Shown here: one piece after another, positions 1 through 7,182 of the stretch
How the letters are laid out: each line of letters opens with the position of its first letter
Position numbering within the stretch: position 1 is the first letter of the stretch
NCBI GenBank assembly: GCA_016937725.1
Contig: JAFGVZ010000067.1
Coordinates: 1 to 16,353 of the forward strand
Source: Paracoccaceae bacterium
Lineage (GTDB): Bacteria > Pseudomonadota > Alphaproteobacteria > Rhodobacterales > Rhodobacteraceae
DNA: 16,353 nt
Direction: 5' to 3'
Position numbers and translations under genes: made by a program
The notes under the pieces: model-generated
What the model was told of the DNA's origin: nothing
The model's input: only the letters and a program-made list of their open reading frames with translations
Database searches by the model: none

Positions 1-215
1 AGCAGCACGGGTGCGCCGTCCACCTGCACCGGCCAATAGCGGATTGCGGCCGCGACGCCGCTGTCGTCTCGTAGCAGCAAACACAACTCCGCGACCGGGT
101 TTACCCCATCGCGCAACCGGTAGGATGACAGTGCCGTGCGCCCCGGCGCGAAGCACAGGTCGTAAAGGGCTTCGACCTCCCACCAATCGGCCGGTGTTTC
201 GCATGTTAACTGCAT
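1..215 (-). CDS. GNAT-family N-acetyltransferase, N-terminal part (cut by window start)
   Basis: Leftward reading frame open from an ATG at 215 to the window edge, 71 full codons. The translation starts MQLTCETPADWWEVEALYDL, and further on reads RTALSSYRLRDG, then VAELCLLLRDD and AAAIRYWPVQVDGAPVLL. This resembles the N-terminal half of YhbS-like GNAT acetyltransferases, which move an acetyl group from acetyl-CoA to an amine. The acetyl-CoA-binding part would lie outside the window, so the substrate cannot be judged. A second in-frame ATG lies at 230. I prefer 215 because a weak AATAGG precedes it at a usable distance. The gene is divergent from the flavin reductase gene, with about 70 bases between them. 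Confidence 0.7.
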   Translation of the reverse strand, partial: MQLTCETPADWWEVEALYDLCFAPGRTALSSYRLRDGVNPVAELCLLLRDDSGVAAAIRYWPVQVDGAPVL

Positions 216-288
216 GGGCCTATTCCGCATGGTCTGGCCGCGCGGTTAGCATGGCACTAGGTTAGGCGCAAACCAAAGGAAAGTTCAC

Positions 289-894
289 ATGTTCTACGAG
301 CCTAAGGCTGGCCACGGTCTGCCGCATAACCCCTTCAATGCCGTCATCGCGCCACGCCCGATTGGCTGGATTTCCACACGCGGCGCGGATGGGCGCGACA
401 ATCTTGCGCCCTATTCCTTTTTCAACGCCGTGGCCTATACACCGCCACAGGTGATGTTTGCATCCACCAGCGCCAAGCCCGACCGCGAGGGCACCAAGGA
501 TTCGGTCGCCAATATCCGCGAAACCGGCGTGTTTTGCGTGAATGTGGTGGAATATGCCGCGCGCGATGTGATGAACCAAAGCTCTGGCGCATGGGCGCGC
601 GAGGTGGATGAATTCGAGCATGCCGGCATAGCCCGCGAAGCGTGCCGCGTGATCAAAGCCTCGCGCGTGGCGGGCGCACCTGCCGCGTTGGAATGCGAGA
701 TGCGCCAGATCATCCAGCTGGACGGAGACGCGAATTTCATCGTGGTCGGTGAAGTCGTCGGTGTGCATCTGCGCGATGATTGCATGGTGGACGGACAATT
801 TGACATCACGCGCTTTCAGCCGCTCGCCCGTTGTGGTTACCGCGATTACGCCGTGGTGCGCGACGTGTTCAGCCTGTCACGACCGGGCGAGTGA
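289..894 (+). CDS. Flavin reductase-like FMN-binding split-barrel protein
   Basis: A 201-residue protein of the flavin reductase-like / DIM6-NTAB family. The family signature is at about residues 19-53: VIAPRPIGWIST, then a region containing NLAPYSFFNAVAYTPP. These regions bind the FMN phosphate and isoalloxazine in relatives. A second conserved stretch, FCVNVVEY, is near residue 82. Members bind FMN and either reduce free flavin with NAD(P)H or act as flavoprotein oxidoreductases; the substrate cannot be told from sequence. There is no signal peptide, so it should be cytoplasmic. An AAAGGAAAG ribosome site precedes the ATG by about 6 bases. The msrA gene follows 55 bases later on the same strand, which may suggest a shared redox role, but each may have its own promoter. 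An overlapping opposite-strand frame is a shadow. Confidence 0.85.
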   Translation: MFYEPKAGHGLPHNPFNAVIAPRPIGWISTRGADGRDNLAPYSFFNAVAYTPPQVMFASTSAKPDREGTKDSVANIRETGVFCVNVVEYAARDVMNQSSGAWAREVDEFEHAGIAREACRVIKASRVAGAPAALECEMRQIIQLDGDANFIVVGEVVGVHLRDDCMVDGQFDITRFQPLARCGYRDYAVVRDVFSLSRPGE

Positions 895-896
895 CC

Positions 897-924
897 TTGC
901 GGTTGCGCGCGTGCGGGATATCTT
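897..924 (+). promoter_or_regulatory. Possible sigma-70 type promoter for msrA
   Basis: TTGCGG at 897-902 and TATCTT at 919-924 are separated by 16 bases, about 25 bases ahead of the msrA ATG. The -35 box overlaps no coding sequence, because the flavin reductase gene ends at 894. The match is partial and was judged by eye only. Confidence 0.3.
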
Positions 925-949
925 AGGTGTAACCAAATAGGAGAGCGCG

Positions 950-1600
950 ATGTTCGGCTTTAGCCCCAAGAAAACCCAGATGATCGACCAAGGCCAGGCT
1001 CTTCCGGGCCGCGCGGCCCCGATCGCCACCGCAGAGCGTCACGCGATCTTTGACCGCCCGTTGAAAGCGGATGTGCCCGAGGGCATGGCCGAAGCGATGT
1101 TCGGCATGGGCTGTTTCTGGGGCGTAGAGCGGATTTTCTGGCAAACACCCGGCATCTGGCTGAGCATGGTGGGCTATGCGGGCGGCTTCACGCCCAACCC
1201 CACCTATCAGGAAGTGTGCACCGGCCAGACAGGGCATAACGAGGTGGTGCGCGTGATCTTTGACCCGGCTGTCATTAGATATGAAGGGCTACTTGCCAAA
1301 TTCTGGGAGGGGCATGACCCGACCCAAGGCATGCGGCAAGGCAATGACCGGGGCACGCAATACCGCTCTGGAATTTACACCTATGATGATGCGCAATTGG
1401 CCGCTGCGACCGCCAGCCGCGAGGCCTACGCGCCGCGTTTGGCCAAGGCAGGCTACGGCGCGATCACAACAGAAATTCTGAGCGCGCCGGAATTTTATTA
1501 TGCAGAGGATTACCATCAGCAATATCTGCACAAGAACCCCAACGGCTATTGCGGGATTGGCGGCACGGGCGTGACCTGCCCCATCGGCTTGTCGGTCTGA
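950..1600 (+). CDS. msrA: Peptide-methionine (S)-S-oxide reductase MsrA
   Basis: A 216-residue cytoplasmic enzyme that reduces methionine-S-sulfoxide in oxidised proteins and free methionine back to methionine, with electrons from thioredoxin. The hallmark GCFWG motif is at residues 54-58, so Cys55 is the expected catalytic residue; the following GVERIFW is also typical. The QYRSGIY stretch and the AEDYHQQYL stretch near the end are family signatures. Cys201 and Cys210 in the C-terminal tail (YCGIGGTGVTC) match the recycling cysteines seen in E. coli-type three-cysteine MsrA enzymes. Length is usual. AGGAG at 939-943 sits 6 bases before the ATG and fixes the start. A strong hairpin follows the gene. 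Confidence 0.97.
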   Translation: MFGFSPKKTQMIDQGQALPGRAAPIATAERHAIFDRPLKADVPEGMAEAMFGMGCFWGVERIFWQTPGIWLSMVGYAGGFTPNPTYQEVCTGQTGHNEVVRVIFDPAVIRYEGLLAKFWEGHDPTQGMRQGNDRGTQYRSGIYTYDDAQLAAATASREAYAPRLAKAGYGAITTEILSAPEFYYAEDYHQQYLHKNPNGYCGIGGTGVTCPIGLSV

Positions 1601-1606
1601 CCCGCA

Positions 1607-1639
1607 CGGCCTTGCGCTGCTTGACCCGGCGCAAGGCCG
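1607..1639 (+). terminator. Strong hairpin between msrA and prmA, terminator-like without a U-run
   Basis: CGGCCTTGCGC at 1607-1617 pairs perfectly with GCGCAAGGCCG at 1629-1639, an 11-base-pair stem with an 11-base loop, starting 7 bases after the msrA stop codon. No T-run follows, so it is not a textbook intrinsic terminator. It may protect the msrA mRNA 3' end, cause partial termination, or separate msrA from prmA. Confidence 0.5.
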
Positions 1640-1681
1640 CCTGTATCGCGGCGGAAATCCCCCTGCCCCGAAAGCCCGGAT

Positions 1682-2551
1682 ATGACCACCTTTACCGCGA
1701 TCACGACGCTGACATCCGAAACCTCTGCCTATGCGCTGTCAGAGGCGATGGAGAACATGGACCCGGAACCGACCGGCGTGGGCGTGTTCGAGATGGAGGA
1801 CGGATCTGGCCTGTGGGAAGTGGGCGGCTATTTCATCGAAGAGCCTGACGATGTCGAGTTGCGGCTTCTGGCCGAAGCCTTTGGCGCGAAAGCCTTTGTC
1901 GTGTCGGAATTGCCCGAAATCGACTGGGTCGCCAAGGTCAAGCGCGACCTGTCGCCGGTCGAGGCTGGGCGCTTCTTTGTTTATGGCAGTCACGACGCCG
2001 ACAAGCTGCCCGAGGGCCGCGTGGGCCTGCTGATCGAAGCGGCGATGGCCTTTGGCACGGGCCATCATGGCACAACATTAGGTTGTTTGCGGGCGCTGGA
2101 CCGGCTGGACAAGGCCGGCTTTCAGGGAAAGCGCGTGGCCGATATTGGCTGCGGCACCGCTGTTTTGGCCATGGGCGCGGCCAAGATTTGGCCTGACTCG
2201 GTTCTGGCAAGCGACATAGACGCAATCGCCGTAGAGGTGGCGGAAGCGAACGTGACCGCGAACGGGCTGGACGGGCGCGTGCGCTGTCTGGAAGCAACCG
2301 GGTTCGACCACCCCGAATTGCAGGCAGCGGCCCCCTATGATCTGGTCTTCGCAAACATCTTGATGGGCCCATTGATTGCCCTCGCGCCTGACATGGCCGC
2401 AATGATCGGGCAGGGGGGGCATGCCATCTTGTCGGGTTTGTTGGTGGAGCAGGCCGACACGGTTTTGGCCGCCTATACCGCCGTAGGGTTCACGTTGCAA
2501 AACCGCGAAGATATCGGCGATTGGGCGACGCTTACCCTAACCCGCGTCTGA
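1682..2551 (+). CDS. prmA: Ribosomal protein L11 methyltransferase PrmA
   Basis: A 289-residue class I SAM-dependent methyltransferase. PrmA methylates lysines and the N-terminus of ribosomal protein L11. Residues about 1-100 form the poorly conserved N-terminal substrate-recognition domain. The catalytic domain shows AFGTGHHGTT at 123-132, a PrmA hallmark; motif I DIGCGTAVLAMGAAK at 154-168; the acidic SAM-binding SDID at 177-180; and the NILMGPL active-site loop at 225-231. Motif I reads CGTA where many homologues have CGSG. The chosen ATG gives a family-like start, although the ribosome site is weak (a run ending GCCCGGAT). It lies 81 bases downstream of msrA with the hairpin in between. 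Confidence 0.93.
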   Translation: MTTFTAITTLTSETSAYALSEAMENMDPEPTGVGVFEMEDGSGLWEVGGYFIEEPDDVELRLLAEAFGAKAFVVSELPEIDWVAKVKRDLSPVEAGRFFVYGSHDADKLPEGRVGLLIEAAMAFGTGHHGTTLGCLRALDRLDKAGFQGKRVADIGCGTAVLAMGAAKIWPDSVLASDIDAIAVEVAEANVTANGLDGRVRCLEATGFDHPELQAAAPYDLVFANILMGPLIALAPDMAAMIGQGGHAILSGLLVEQADTVLAAYTAVGFTLQNREDIGDWATLTLTRV

Positions 2552-2578
2552 CCCGGTATTGCCCGCCTCACGCCCAAG

Positions 2579-2606
2579 TTGTGCCCGATTTGCCCTGTCA
2601 TATAAG
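2579..2606 (+). promoter_or_regulatory. Possible promoter for the small membrane protein gene
   Basis: TTGTGC at 2579-2584 and TATAAG at 2601-2606 are 16 bases apart, in the 105-base gap after prmA. The start codon of the next gene is 50 bases beyond the -10 box. The match to sigma-70 consensus is fair and was judged by eye. Confidence 0.4.
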
Positions 2607-2656
2607 ACAAGCCCGAAGAATCGGGTCAGGCACAGGTCACAACAAGGTCAGCGGGT

Positions 2657-3052
2657 ATGACACCTCAACAGATGATCGAATTCGACGCGCGGCGCGAAGC
2701 CGTCTTGCGGCATCAACTTAAGAACAACCCAAACTTTCGCGCCATGCGCCGGGATCGCCGCGTTGCTTTTGCCGCGGGCGTTGTGCGGTATGTGACCGCG
2801 ATTGGCATTTTGCTGTTCCTTGTGAAAGCCTTTCTCATCTCGCAAAACGGGGTAGATGGCTACACACGGGTTGTGGCGCCGCTGCTTGTGGAATTGCCGC
2901 AGGGCGGGTTGGTTGCGAAAGCCATCGCACCCGATGGCTACAGCATTCTGATCGCAAACACTTTCACCGATCTGATAACCCCGAACGCCCAAGCCGCGCA
3001 GCAATCGCTTGAAGGGTTCGAGCGCATTGGTCCGGGCGCATCCTCGCAGTAA
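2657..3052 (+). CDS. Small single-helix membrane protein of unknown function
   Basis: A 131-residue protein I cannot assign to a named family. Residues about 1-35 are highly charged and rich in arginine (MIEFDARREAVLRHQLKN, then RAMRRDRR). A single hydrophobic segment at about 38-62 (GVVRYVTAIGILLFLVKAFL) follows, then a roughly 65-residue tail. By the positive-inside rule the arginine-rich N-terminus is cytoplasmic and the tail would face the periplasm. No catalytic motif or cysteine is visible. AAGG lies about 9 bases before the ATG. It stands alone, after prmA and convergent with the RNase T2 gene. The clean start, promoter-like sequence and membrane topology support a real gene over the opposite-strand frame here. 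Confidence 0.75.
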   Translation: MTPQQMIEFDARREAVLRHQLKNNPNFRAMRRDRRVAFAAGVVRYVTAIGILLFLVKAFLISQNGVDGYTRVVAPLLVELPQGGLVAKAIAPDGYSILIANTFTDLITPNAQAAQQSLEGFERIGPGASSQ

Positions 3053-3101
3053 GGGTGCTAGGCTTGATTGCGCAGACGGCGGGTCGCAAATGCTGCCCGC
3101 T

Positions 3102-3758
3102 TTATCTTTGCGCTGGTATTGAAACTTGGCGCGCGCGGCAGGCGCGCTCCAGAACGTCGTCACCGCAATTGCGGGGCGACAAATCTGGTCCAAGGCAAAG
3201 GCGCAATTCCTGAATATTGCCATCGCGGCAGGTGGCGATCACCATATCGGGCCCATAGCCCGGATTCGCCTCGCGGAAAAGCGCTTCGATGGTTTCGGGG
3301 GATGTCCGGGTCTCGCGGTCGACCTCTGCCAAAGCGGCGGGCCAAGTCAGGCGCTCGAAAGCGTAGCGGGTCGCTTTGAAATACACCTCTGGGCTTAGCC
3401 CGCTGCATCGCCCATGCTTTTTCCATTGGTGCCATGCCAGCCCACCATCACCCATGATATCGGCCATCGCACGGGTTTCGGCGCGGCTGGGATCGCGGGC
3501 ATCACTGTCGCAATATTCGGGCCAACCACCGTCTGCATATTGCGGCCACAGGCCATGCACTTGCCAGCCTGCATCGGTCTCGCAAGACGCAGCATCCCGC
3601 GCATCGCCTTCGGCTTCGCACCAACTTGGCACCCAGCTTAAGGCGAGCAGGTAATAGTCGCCCCGCTCGGAACCGTCAGCCTGCTGTCCGAACAGGTAAG
3701 CCGCAGCCACCAGACCAAGCGCGAGCGCCCCCAAACCCTTGCGAACCAGCTTTTGCAT
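3102..3758 (-). CDS. Exported ribonuclease T2 family protein
   Basis: A 218-residue RNase T2 family protein, an acid-type endoribonuclease that cleaves RNA through a 2',3'-cyclic intermediate. A signal peptide or membrane anchor is visible at 1-25 (KLVRKGLGALALGLVAAAYL), so the mature enzyme should be periplasmic. The family start YYLLALSW is at 35-42. CAS1 HGLWPQ at 68-73 supplies His68, and CAS2 WHQWKKHGRC at 109-118 supplies His110 and His115. Eight or more cysteines suggest disulphides. The residue between His110 and Trp112 is Gln where the family normally has the catalytic Glu. I chose the ATG at 3758 because AAGGGGAAGGG precedes it by about 5 bases and the signal peptide begins there; the frame stays open further upstream only as a shadow of the divergent trcR gene. 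Confidence 0.9.
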   Translation of the reverse strand: MQKLVRKGLGALALGLVAAAYLFGQQADGSERGDYYLLALSWVPSWCEAEGDARDAASCETDAGWQVHGLWPQYADGGWPEYCDSDARDPSRAETRAMADIMGDGGLAWHQWKKHGRCSGLSPEVYFKATRYAFERLTWPAALAEVDRETRTSPETIEALFREANPGYGPDMVIATCRDGNIQELRLCLGPDLSPRNCGDDVLERACRARQVSIPAQR

Positions 3759-3909
3759 TTGCCCTTCCCCTTGCAGCCTGACTTGGCTATAACGCCACCA
3801 TCCCCCGATAGCGAGGAGAGGCAGGGTCCCCTGCAGCCGGTTCCCGGCACGTGATAACCCATGCGCGCGCGTCACACGCAGCGCCTTACCAGATACAGGA
3901 GCGTCGCTC

Positions 3910-4680
3910 ATGTCGAAACCGCTTATGGCCAAGGCCACCGCCGTGTGGCTGGTGGACAACACCACGCTCAGCTTCAAGCAAATCGCCGATTTCTGCGGTC
4001 TGCACGAGTTGGAAGTGCAGGGCATTGCCGATGGCGATGTCGCGGGCGGCGTCAAGGGCTTCGACCCGATCGCCAACAACCAGTTGGACCCAATCGAGAT
4101 TGAACGCGGCGAGAAAGACCCTCGATATGCGTTGAAGCTGAAGTATAATCCCGCCGCCGACGGCGAGGAAAAGCGCCGTGGTCCGCGCTACACGCCGCTG
4201 TCCAAGCGTCAGGACCGCCCGGCCTCTATTCTGTGGCTGGTCAAGTTCCATCCGGAACTGGCCGATGCGCAGATTCGCCGACTGGTCGGCACGACGAATT
4301 CCACCATTGCCGCCATCCGCGAGCGCACGCATTGGAACATTGCCAATCTGCAACCCATCGACCCGGTCGCACTGGGCCTGTGCAAGCAGTCGGAGCTGGA
4401 CGCGGAAGTGCGCAAGGCTGCCGACAAGGCCGCCAAAGAAGGGCGCGTCATGTCCGACGAAGAGCGCCGCAAGCTGGTGTCCACTGAGCAGTCGCTGGAG
4501 ATGGATGCAGAGCCGAAAATGCCTGCCGGGATTGCCGGGTTGGAGAATTTTAGCGTCAGCGATCTGAAATCGGACGACGATGAGAAGAAATCTTCGGCGG
4601 ATTATTCTGACGCCGACAGCTTCTTCAACTTGCCCGAAGATGACGACGACGAGGATGAAGACGATCGCGCAGCGCGCTGA
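3910..4680 (+). CDS. trcR: DUF1013 protein, TrcR-type cell-cycle transcriptional regulator
   Basis: A 256-residue protein of the DUF1013 family, found across alphaproteobacteria and, to my recollection, named TrcR after a Caulobacter cell-cycle regulator that works with RNA polymerase. The N-terminus contains helix-turn-helix-like stretches (LSFKQIADFCGLHELEVQG at about 21-39, and ASILWLVKFHPELADAQIRR followed by TNSTIAAIRERT further on). The C-terminal third is low-complexity, with a strongly acidic tail near residue 243 (DDDDEDEDD). No membrane or signal segment is seen, so it should be cytoplasmic. AGGAGC precedes the ATG by 7 bases. It is divergent from the RNase T2 gene, and pheT follows after 70 bases. 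The family call is firm; the role is taken from family knowledge. Confidence 0.88.
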   Translation: MSKPLMAKATAVWLVDNTTLSFKQIADFCGLHELEVQGIADGDVAGGVKGFDPIANNQLDPIEIERGEKDPRYALKLKYNPAADGEEKRRGPRYTPLSKRQDRPASILWLVKFHPELADAQIRRLVGTTNSTIAAIRERTHWNIANLQPIDPVALGLCKQSELDAEVRKAADKAAKEGRVMSDEERRKLVSTEQSLEMDAEPKMPAGIAGLENFSVSDLKSDDDEKKSSADYSDADSFFNLPEDDDDEDEDDRAAR

Positions 4681-4689
4681 TCGGCTTTT

Positions 4690-4717
4690 CCCCGCCTTCG
4701 TTTCGCGCTAGGCGGGG
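4690..4717 (+). other. Hairpin between trcR and pheT
   Basis: CCCCGCCT at 4690-4697 pairs with AGGCGGGG at 4710-4717, 8 base pairs around a 12-base loop, in the 70-base gap before pheT. The T-run lies on the wrong side (4686-4689) and none follows the stem, so it is not an intrinsic terminator for rightward transcription. It could be an mRNA processing or stabilising structure. No leader peptide rich in Phe codons is visible, so I do not call a pheST-type attenuator. Confidence 0.4.
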
Positions 4718-4750
4718 CCGGACACAGACCAACAGGCCGGGGGCAGACCC

Positions 4751-7171
4751 ATGAAATTCACGATGTCTTGGTTGCGGGACCATCTGGACACATCCGCCAC
4801 ACTGGACGAGGTGCTTTATGCACTGACCGATCTGGGGCTGGAAGTGGAAGAGGTGACGGACCCTGCTGCCACTTTGGGCGCGTTCACCATCGCCCGTGTG
4901 ATTGACGCAGTGCCGCATCCAGACGCCGACCGGCTGCGCCTGTGCCGTGTCGAAGCTTGGCCAAACGGTCTGGACGCGCCCTCGGAAGAGGTGCAGGTCG
5001 TCTGCGGCGCGCCCAATGCCCGCACGGGTCTCGTGGGCGTGTTCGCGCCCGTGGGCACGCATGTGCCAGGCACGGGCGTGGACCTGAAACCGGGCGTCAT
5101 TCGCGGTCAGGCCAGCAATGGGATGCTATGTTCCGAGCGCGAGCTGGAGCTGTCGGAAGATCATGACGGCATTATCGATCTGCCTGCGGACGCGCCCTTG
5201 GGCATGCGCTATATCGACTATGCGGGGCTGAATGACCCGGTGATCGAGATTGCGATCACCCCCAACCGACCCGATGCTTTGGGCGTGCGCGGGATTGCAC
5301 GCGACTTGGCGGCGCGCGGGCTTGGCACCTTGAAGCCTTTGACGGTCGAGCCGGTTGTAGGCACGTTCCCGTGCCCCATAGGTGTGGAGATCGCGCCAGA
5401 GCTGAAGGAAAAGGGCTGTCCCATCTTCGCCGGGCGCGTGGTGCGGGGCGTGAAGAACGGGCCTTCGCCCGAATGGCTGCAAAAACGGCTGCGGGCGATT
5501 GGTTTGCGCCCGATCTCTGCGCTGGTGGACATTACCAATTTCTTCACCTTCGACCTGAACCGCCCGCTGCATGTCTTTGATGCGGCAAAAGTGCATGGCA
5601 CGTTGCACATTCATCCGGCTGCGGGGGGCGAGGAATTCTTGGCGCTTGACGACAAGACCTATACGCTTGGCGCGGGCCAGATGGCTATTTCCGACGATCA
5701 GGGCGTGGAAAGCTTGGCGGGCATCATGGGCGGTGCGGCGTCGGGCTGCTCGGACGACACGGTCGATGTGTTCATCGAATCCGCCTATTGGGACCCGATC
5801 ACCATTGCCGCGACAGGCCGCGCGCTGAAAATCAATTCCGATGCACGCTACCGGTTCGAACGCGGCGTGGACCCGGCCTTCACGCTGGATGGGCTTGAAC
5901 TGGCCACGCGCATGGTGATGGACCTGTGCGGCGGTCAGCCGTCCGAGGTCGTGGTCGATGGCGCCATCCCCGACACTGCGCGCAGCTATACGTTCGATCC
6001 CGCCCGCGTCGGTTCGTTGGTCGGCATGGACATTCCCGAAGCCGAGCAACGCGCCACGCTCGAAGCTTTGGGCTTTGTGCTGAGCGGCGATCAGGCCAGC
6101 CCGCCTAGCTGGCGGCCCGATGTGCTGGGCGCGGCCGATCTGGTCGAGGAAATTGCGCGTGTCGCGTCCCTGACCAAGCTGCAAGGCCAGCCCTTGCCAC
6201 GCCCACAAGCGGGCGTGCCGCGCGCGATCCTGACGCCGCTCCAGACCCGCGAACGCGCCGCGCGGCGTATGCTTGCGGGCTTGGGCTATAACGAATGCGT
6301 AACCTACAGCTTCATTGATGCCGAAAGTGCAGCGCTGTTCGGCGGTGGCACGGATGCGACCTGCCTACAAAACCCGATCAGCTCGGAAATGACGCATATG
6401 CGCCCTGATCTGCTGCCGGGCTTGTTGCTGGCCGCGGCGCGCAATCAGGCGCGCGGGGTGATGGATTTGGCCTTGTTCGAGGTTGGTCCTGCCTTCGCCG
6501 GTGGCGAACCCGGCGAACAGCAGGTGCAAGCCACAGCCATCCTCGTTGGCGCAAATGCAGGCCGCGACCCGCATGGCAGCCGCCGTGCGGTGGACCTCTA
6601 TGATGCGAAGGCCGATGCCGAGGCGGTGCTTGGCGCCATCGGCGCGCCTGCGAAAATGCAGATCACCCGCAACCTGCCCGCTTGGTTCCATCCGGGGCGC
6701 GCGGGCGTGTTGTCGCTGGGGCCTAAGCTGCCACTTGCGCTGTTCGGAGAGGTGCATCCACGCATTATCCGCCATTACGGGCTGAAAGGAGCTGTCATGG
6801 CCTTGACCGTGCTGGTCGAAAATCCGCCCCAGCCGAAAGCGCGCAAAACCGCGCGGGCGGCGCTTTCGGGCAATCGTCTGCAACCTGTGGATCGCGATTT
6901 CGCTTTCGTGCTGGGCGCAGAAGTCGAATCGGCGCAGGTCGTCAATGCCGCCATGGGCGCCGACAAGGCGCTGATCGCCGATGTGCAGGTATTTGACGAA
7001 TTCACTGGCGAGAAAGCTGCCGCCCAATTGGGCGAGGGTCGCAAGTCGTTGGCGATTTCGGTGCGTTTGCAACCGGGCGACAAAACCCTGACCGACGATG
7101 AAATTGACGCGGTTGGCGCCAAGATCGTGGCCAAGGTTGAGAAAGCCACCGGGGGCACGCTGCGCGGTTAA
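4751..7171 (+). CDS. pheT: Phenylalanine--tRNA ligase beta subunit PheT
   Basis: An 806-residue protein, the usual length for bacterial PheT, which together with PheS forms the (alpha-beta)2 enzyme that charges tRNA-Phe. The start MKFTMSWLRDHL and the EMAP/tRNA-binding OB-fold domain (about 39-150) are typical. The B3/B4 domain, which holds the editing site, covers roughly 210-385 and includes LRPISALVDITNFFTFDLNRP. The B5 domain lies at about 400-475, a catalytic-like domain follows, and the last 95 residues form the FDX-ACB anticodon-binding domain (PVDRDFAFVLG onward). A GGGGGCAGA purine stretch precedes the ATG. The pheS gene is not directly upstream, where trcR sits. Long opposite-strand frames here are GC-driven shadows. 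The stop is 11 bases from that of the convergent LysR gene. Confidence 0.97.
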   Translation: MKFTMSWLRDHLDTSATLDEVLYALTDLGLEVEEVTDPAATLGAFTIARVIDAVPHPDADRLRLCRVEAWPNGLDAPSEEVQVVCGAPNARTGLVGVFAPVGTHVPGTGVDLKPGVIRGQASNGMLCSERELELSEDHDGIIDLPADAPLGMRYIDYAGLNDPVIEIAITPNRPDALGVRGIARDLAARGLGTLKPLTVEPVVGTFPCPIGVEIAPELKEKGCPIFAGRVVRGVKNGPSPEWLQKRLRAIGLRPISALVDITNFFTFDLNRPLHVFDAAKVHGTLHIHPAAGGEEFLALDDKTYTLGAGQMAISDDQGVESLAGIMGGAASGCSDDTVDVFIESAYWDPITIAATGRALKINSDARYRFERGVDPAFTLDGLELATRMVMDLCGGQPSEVVVDGAIPDTARSYTFDPARVGSLVGMDIPEAEQRATLEALGFVLSGDQASPPSWRPDVLGAADLVEEIARVASLTKLQGQPLPRPQAGVPRAILTPLQTRERAARRMLAGLGYNECVTYSFIDAESAALFGGGTDATCLQNPISSEMTHMRPDLLPGLLLAAARNQARGVMDLALFEVGPAFAGGEPGEQQVQATAILVGANAGRDPHGSRRAVDLYDAKADAEAVLGAIGAPAKMQITRNLPAWFHPGRAGVLSLGPKLPLALFGEVHPRIIRHYGLKGAVMALTVLVENPPQPKARKTARAALSGNRLQPVDRDFAFVLGAEVESAQVVNAAMGADKALIADVQVFDEFTGEKAAAQLGEGRKSLAISVRLQPGDKTLTDDEIDAVGAKIVAKVEKATGGTLRG

Positions 7172-7182
7172 ACGTGGCGTGG

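Noticed and set aside
3759..4079. Upstream extension of the RNase T2 frame to 4079
   Set aside because: It runs antisense through trcR; the signal peptide and ribosome site place the start at 3758.
4681..4750. Phe-leader attenuator before pheT
   Set aside because: No leader peptide with Phe codons and no stem followed by a T-run are visible.
5126..6208. A 360-codon open frame on the minus strand inside pheT
   Set aside because: It is antisense to firmly identified PheT domains, has no family-like stretches or ribosome site, and reflects GC-rich codon bias. The same applies to the minus frame at 6365-7189.
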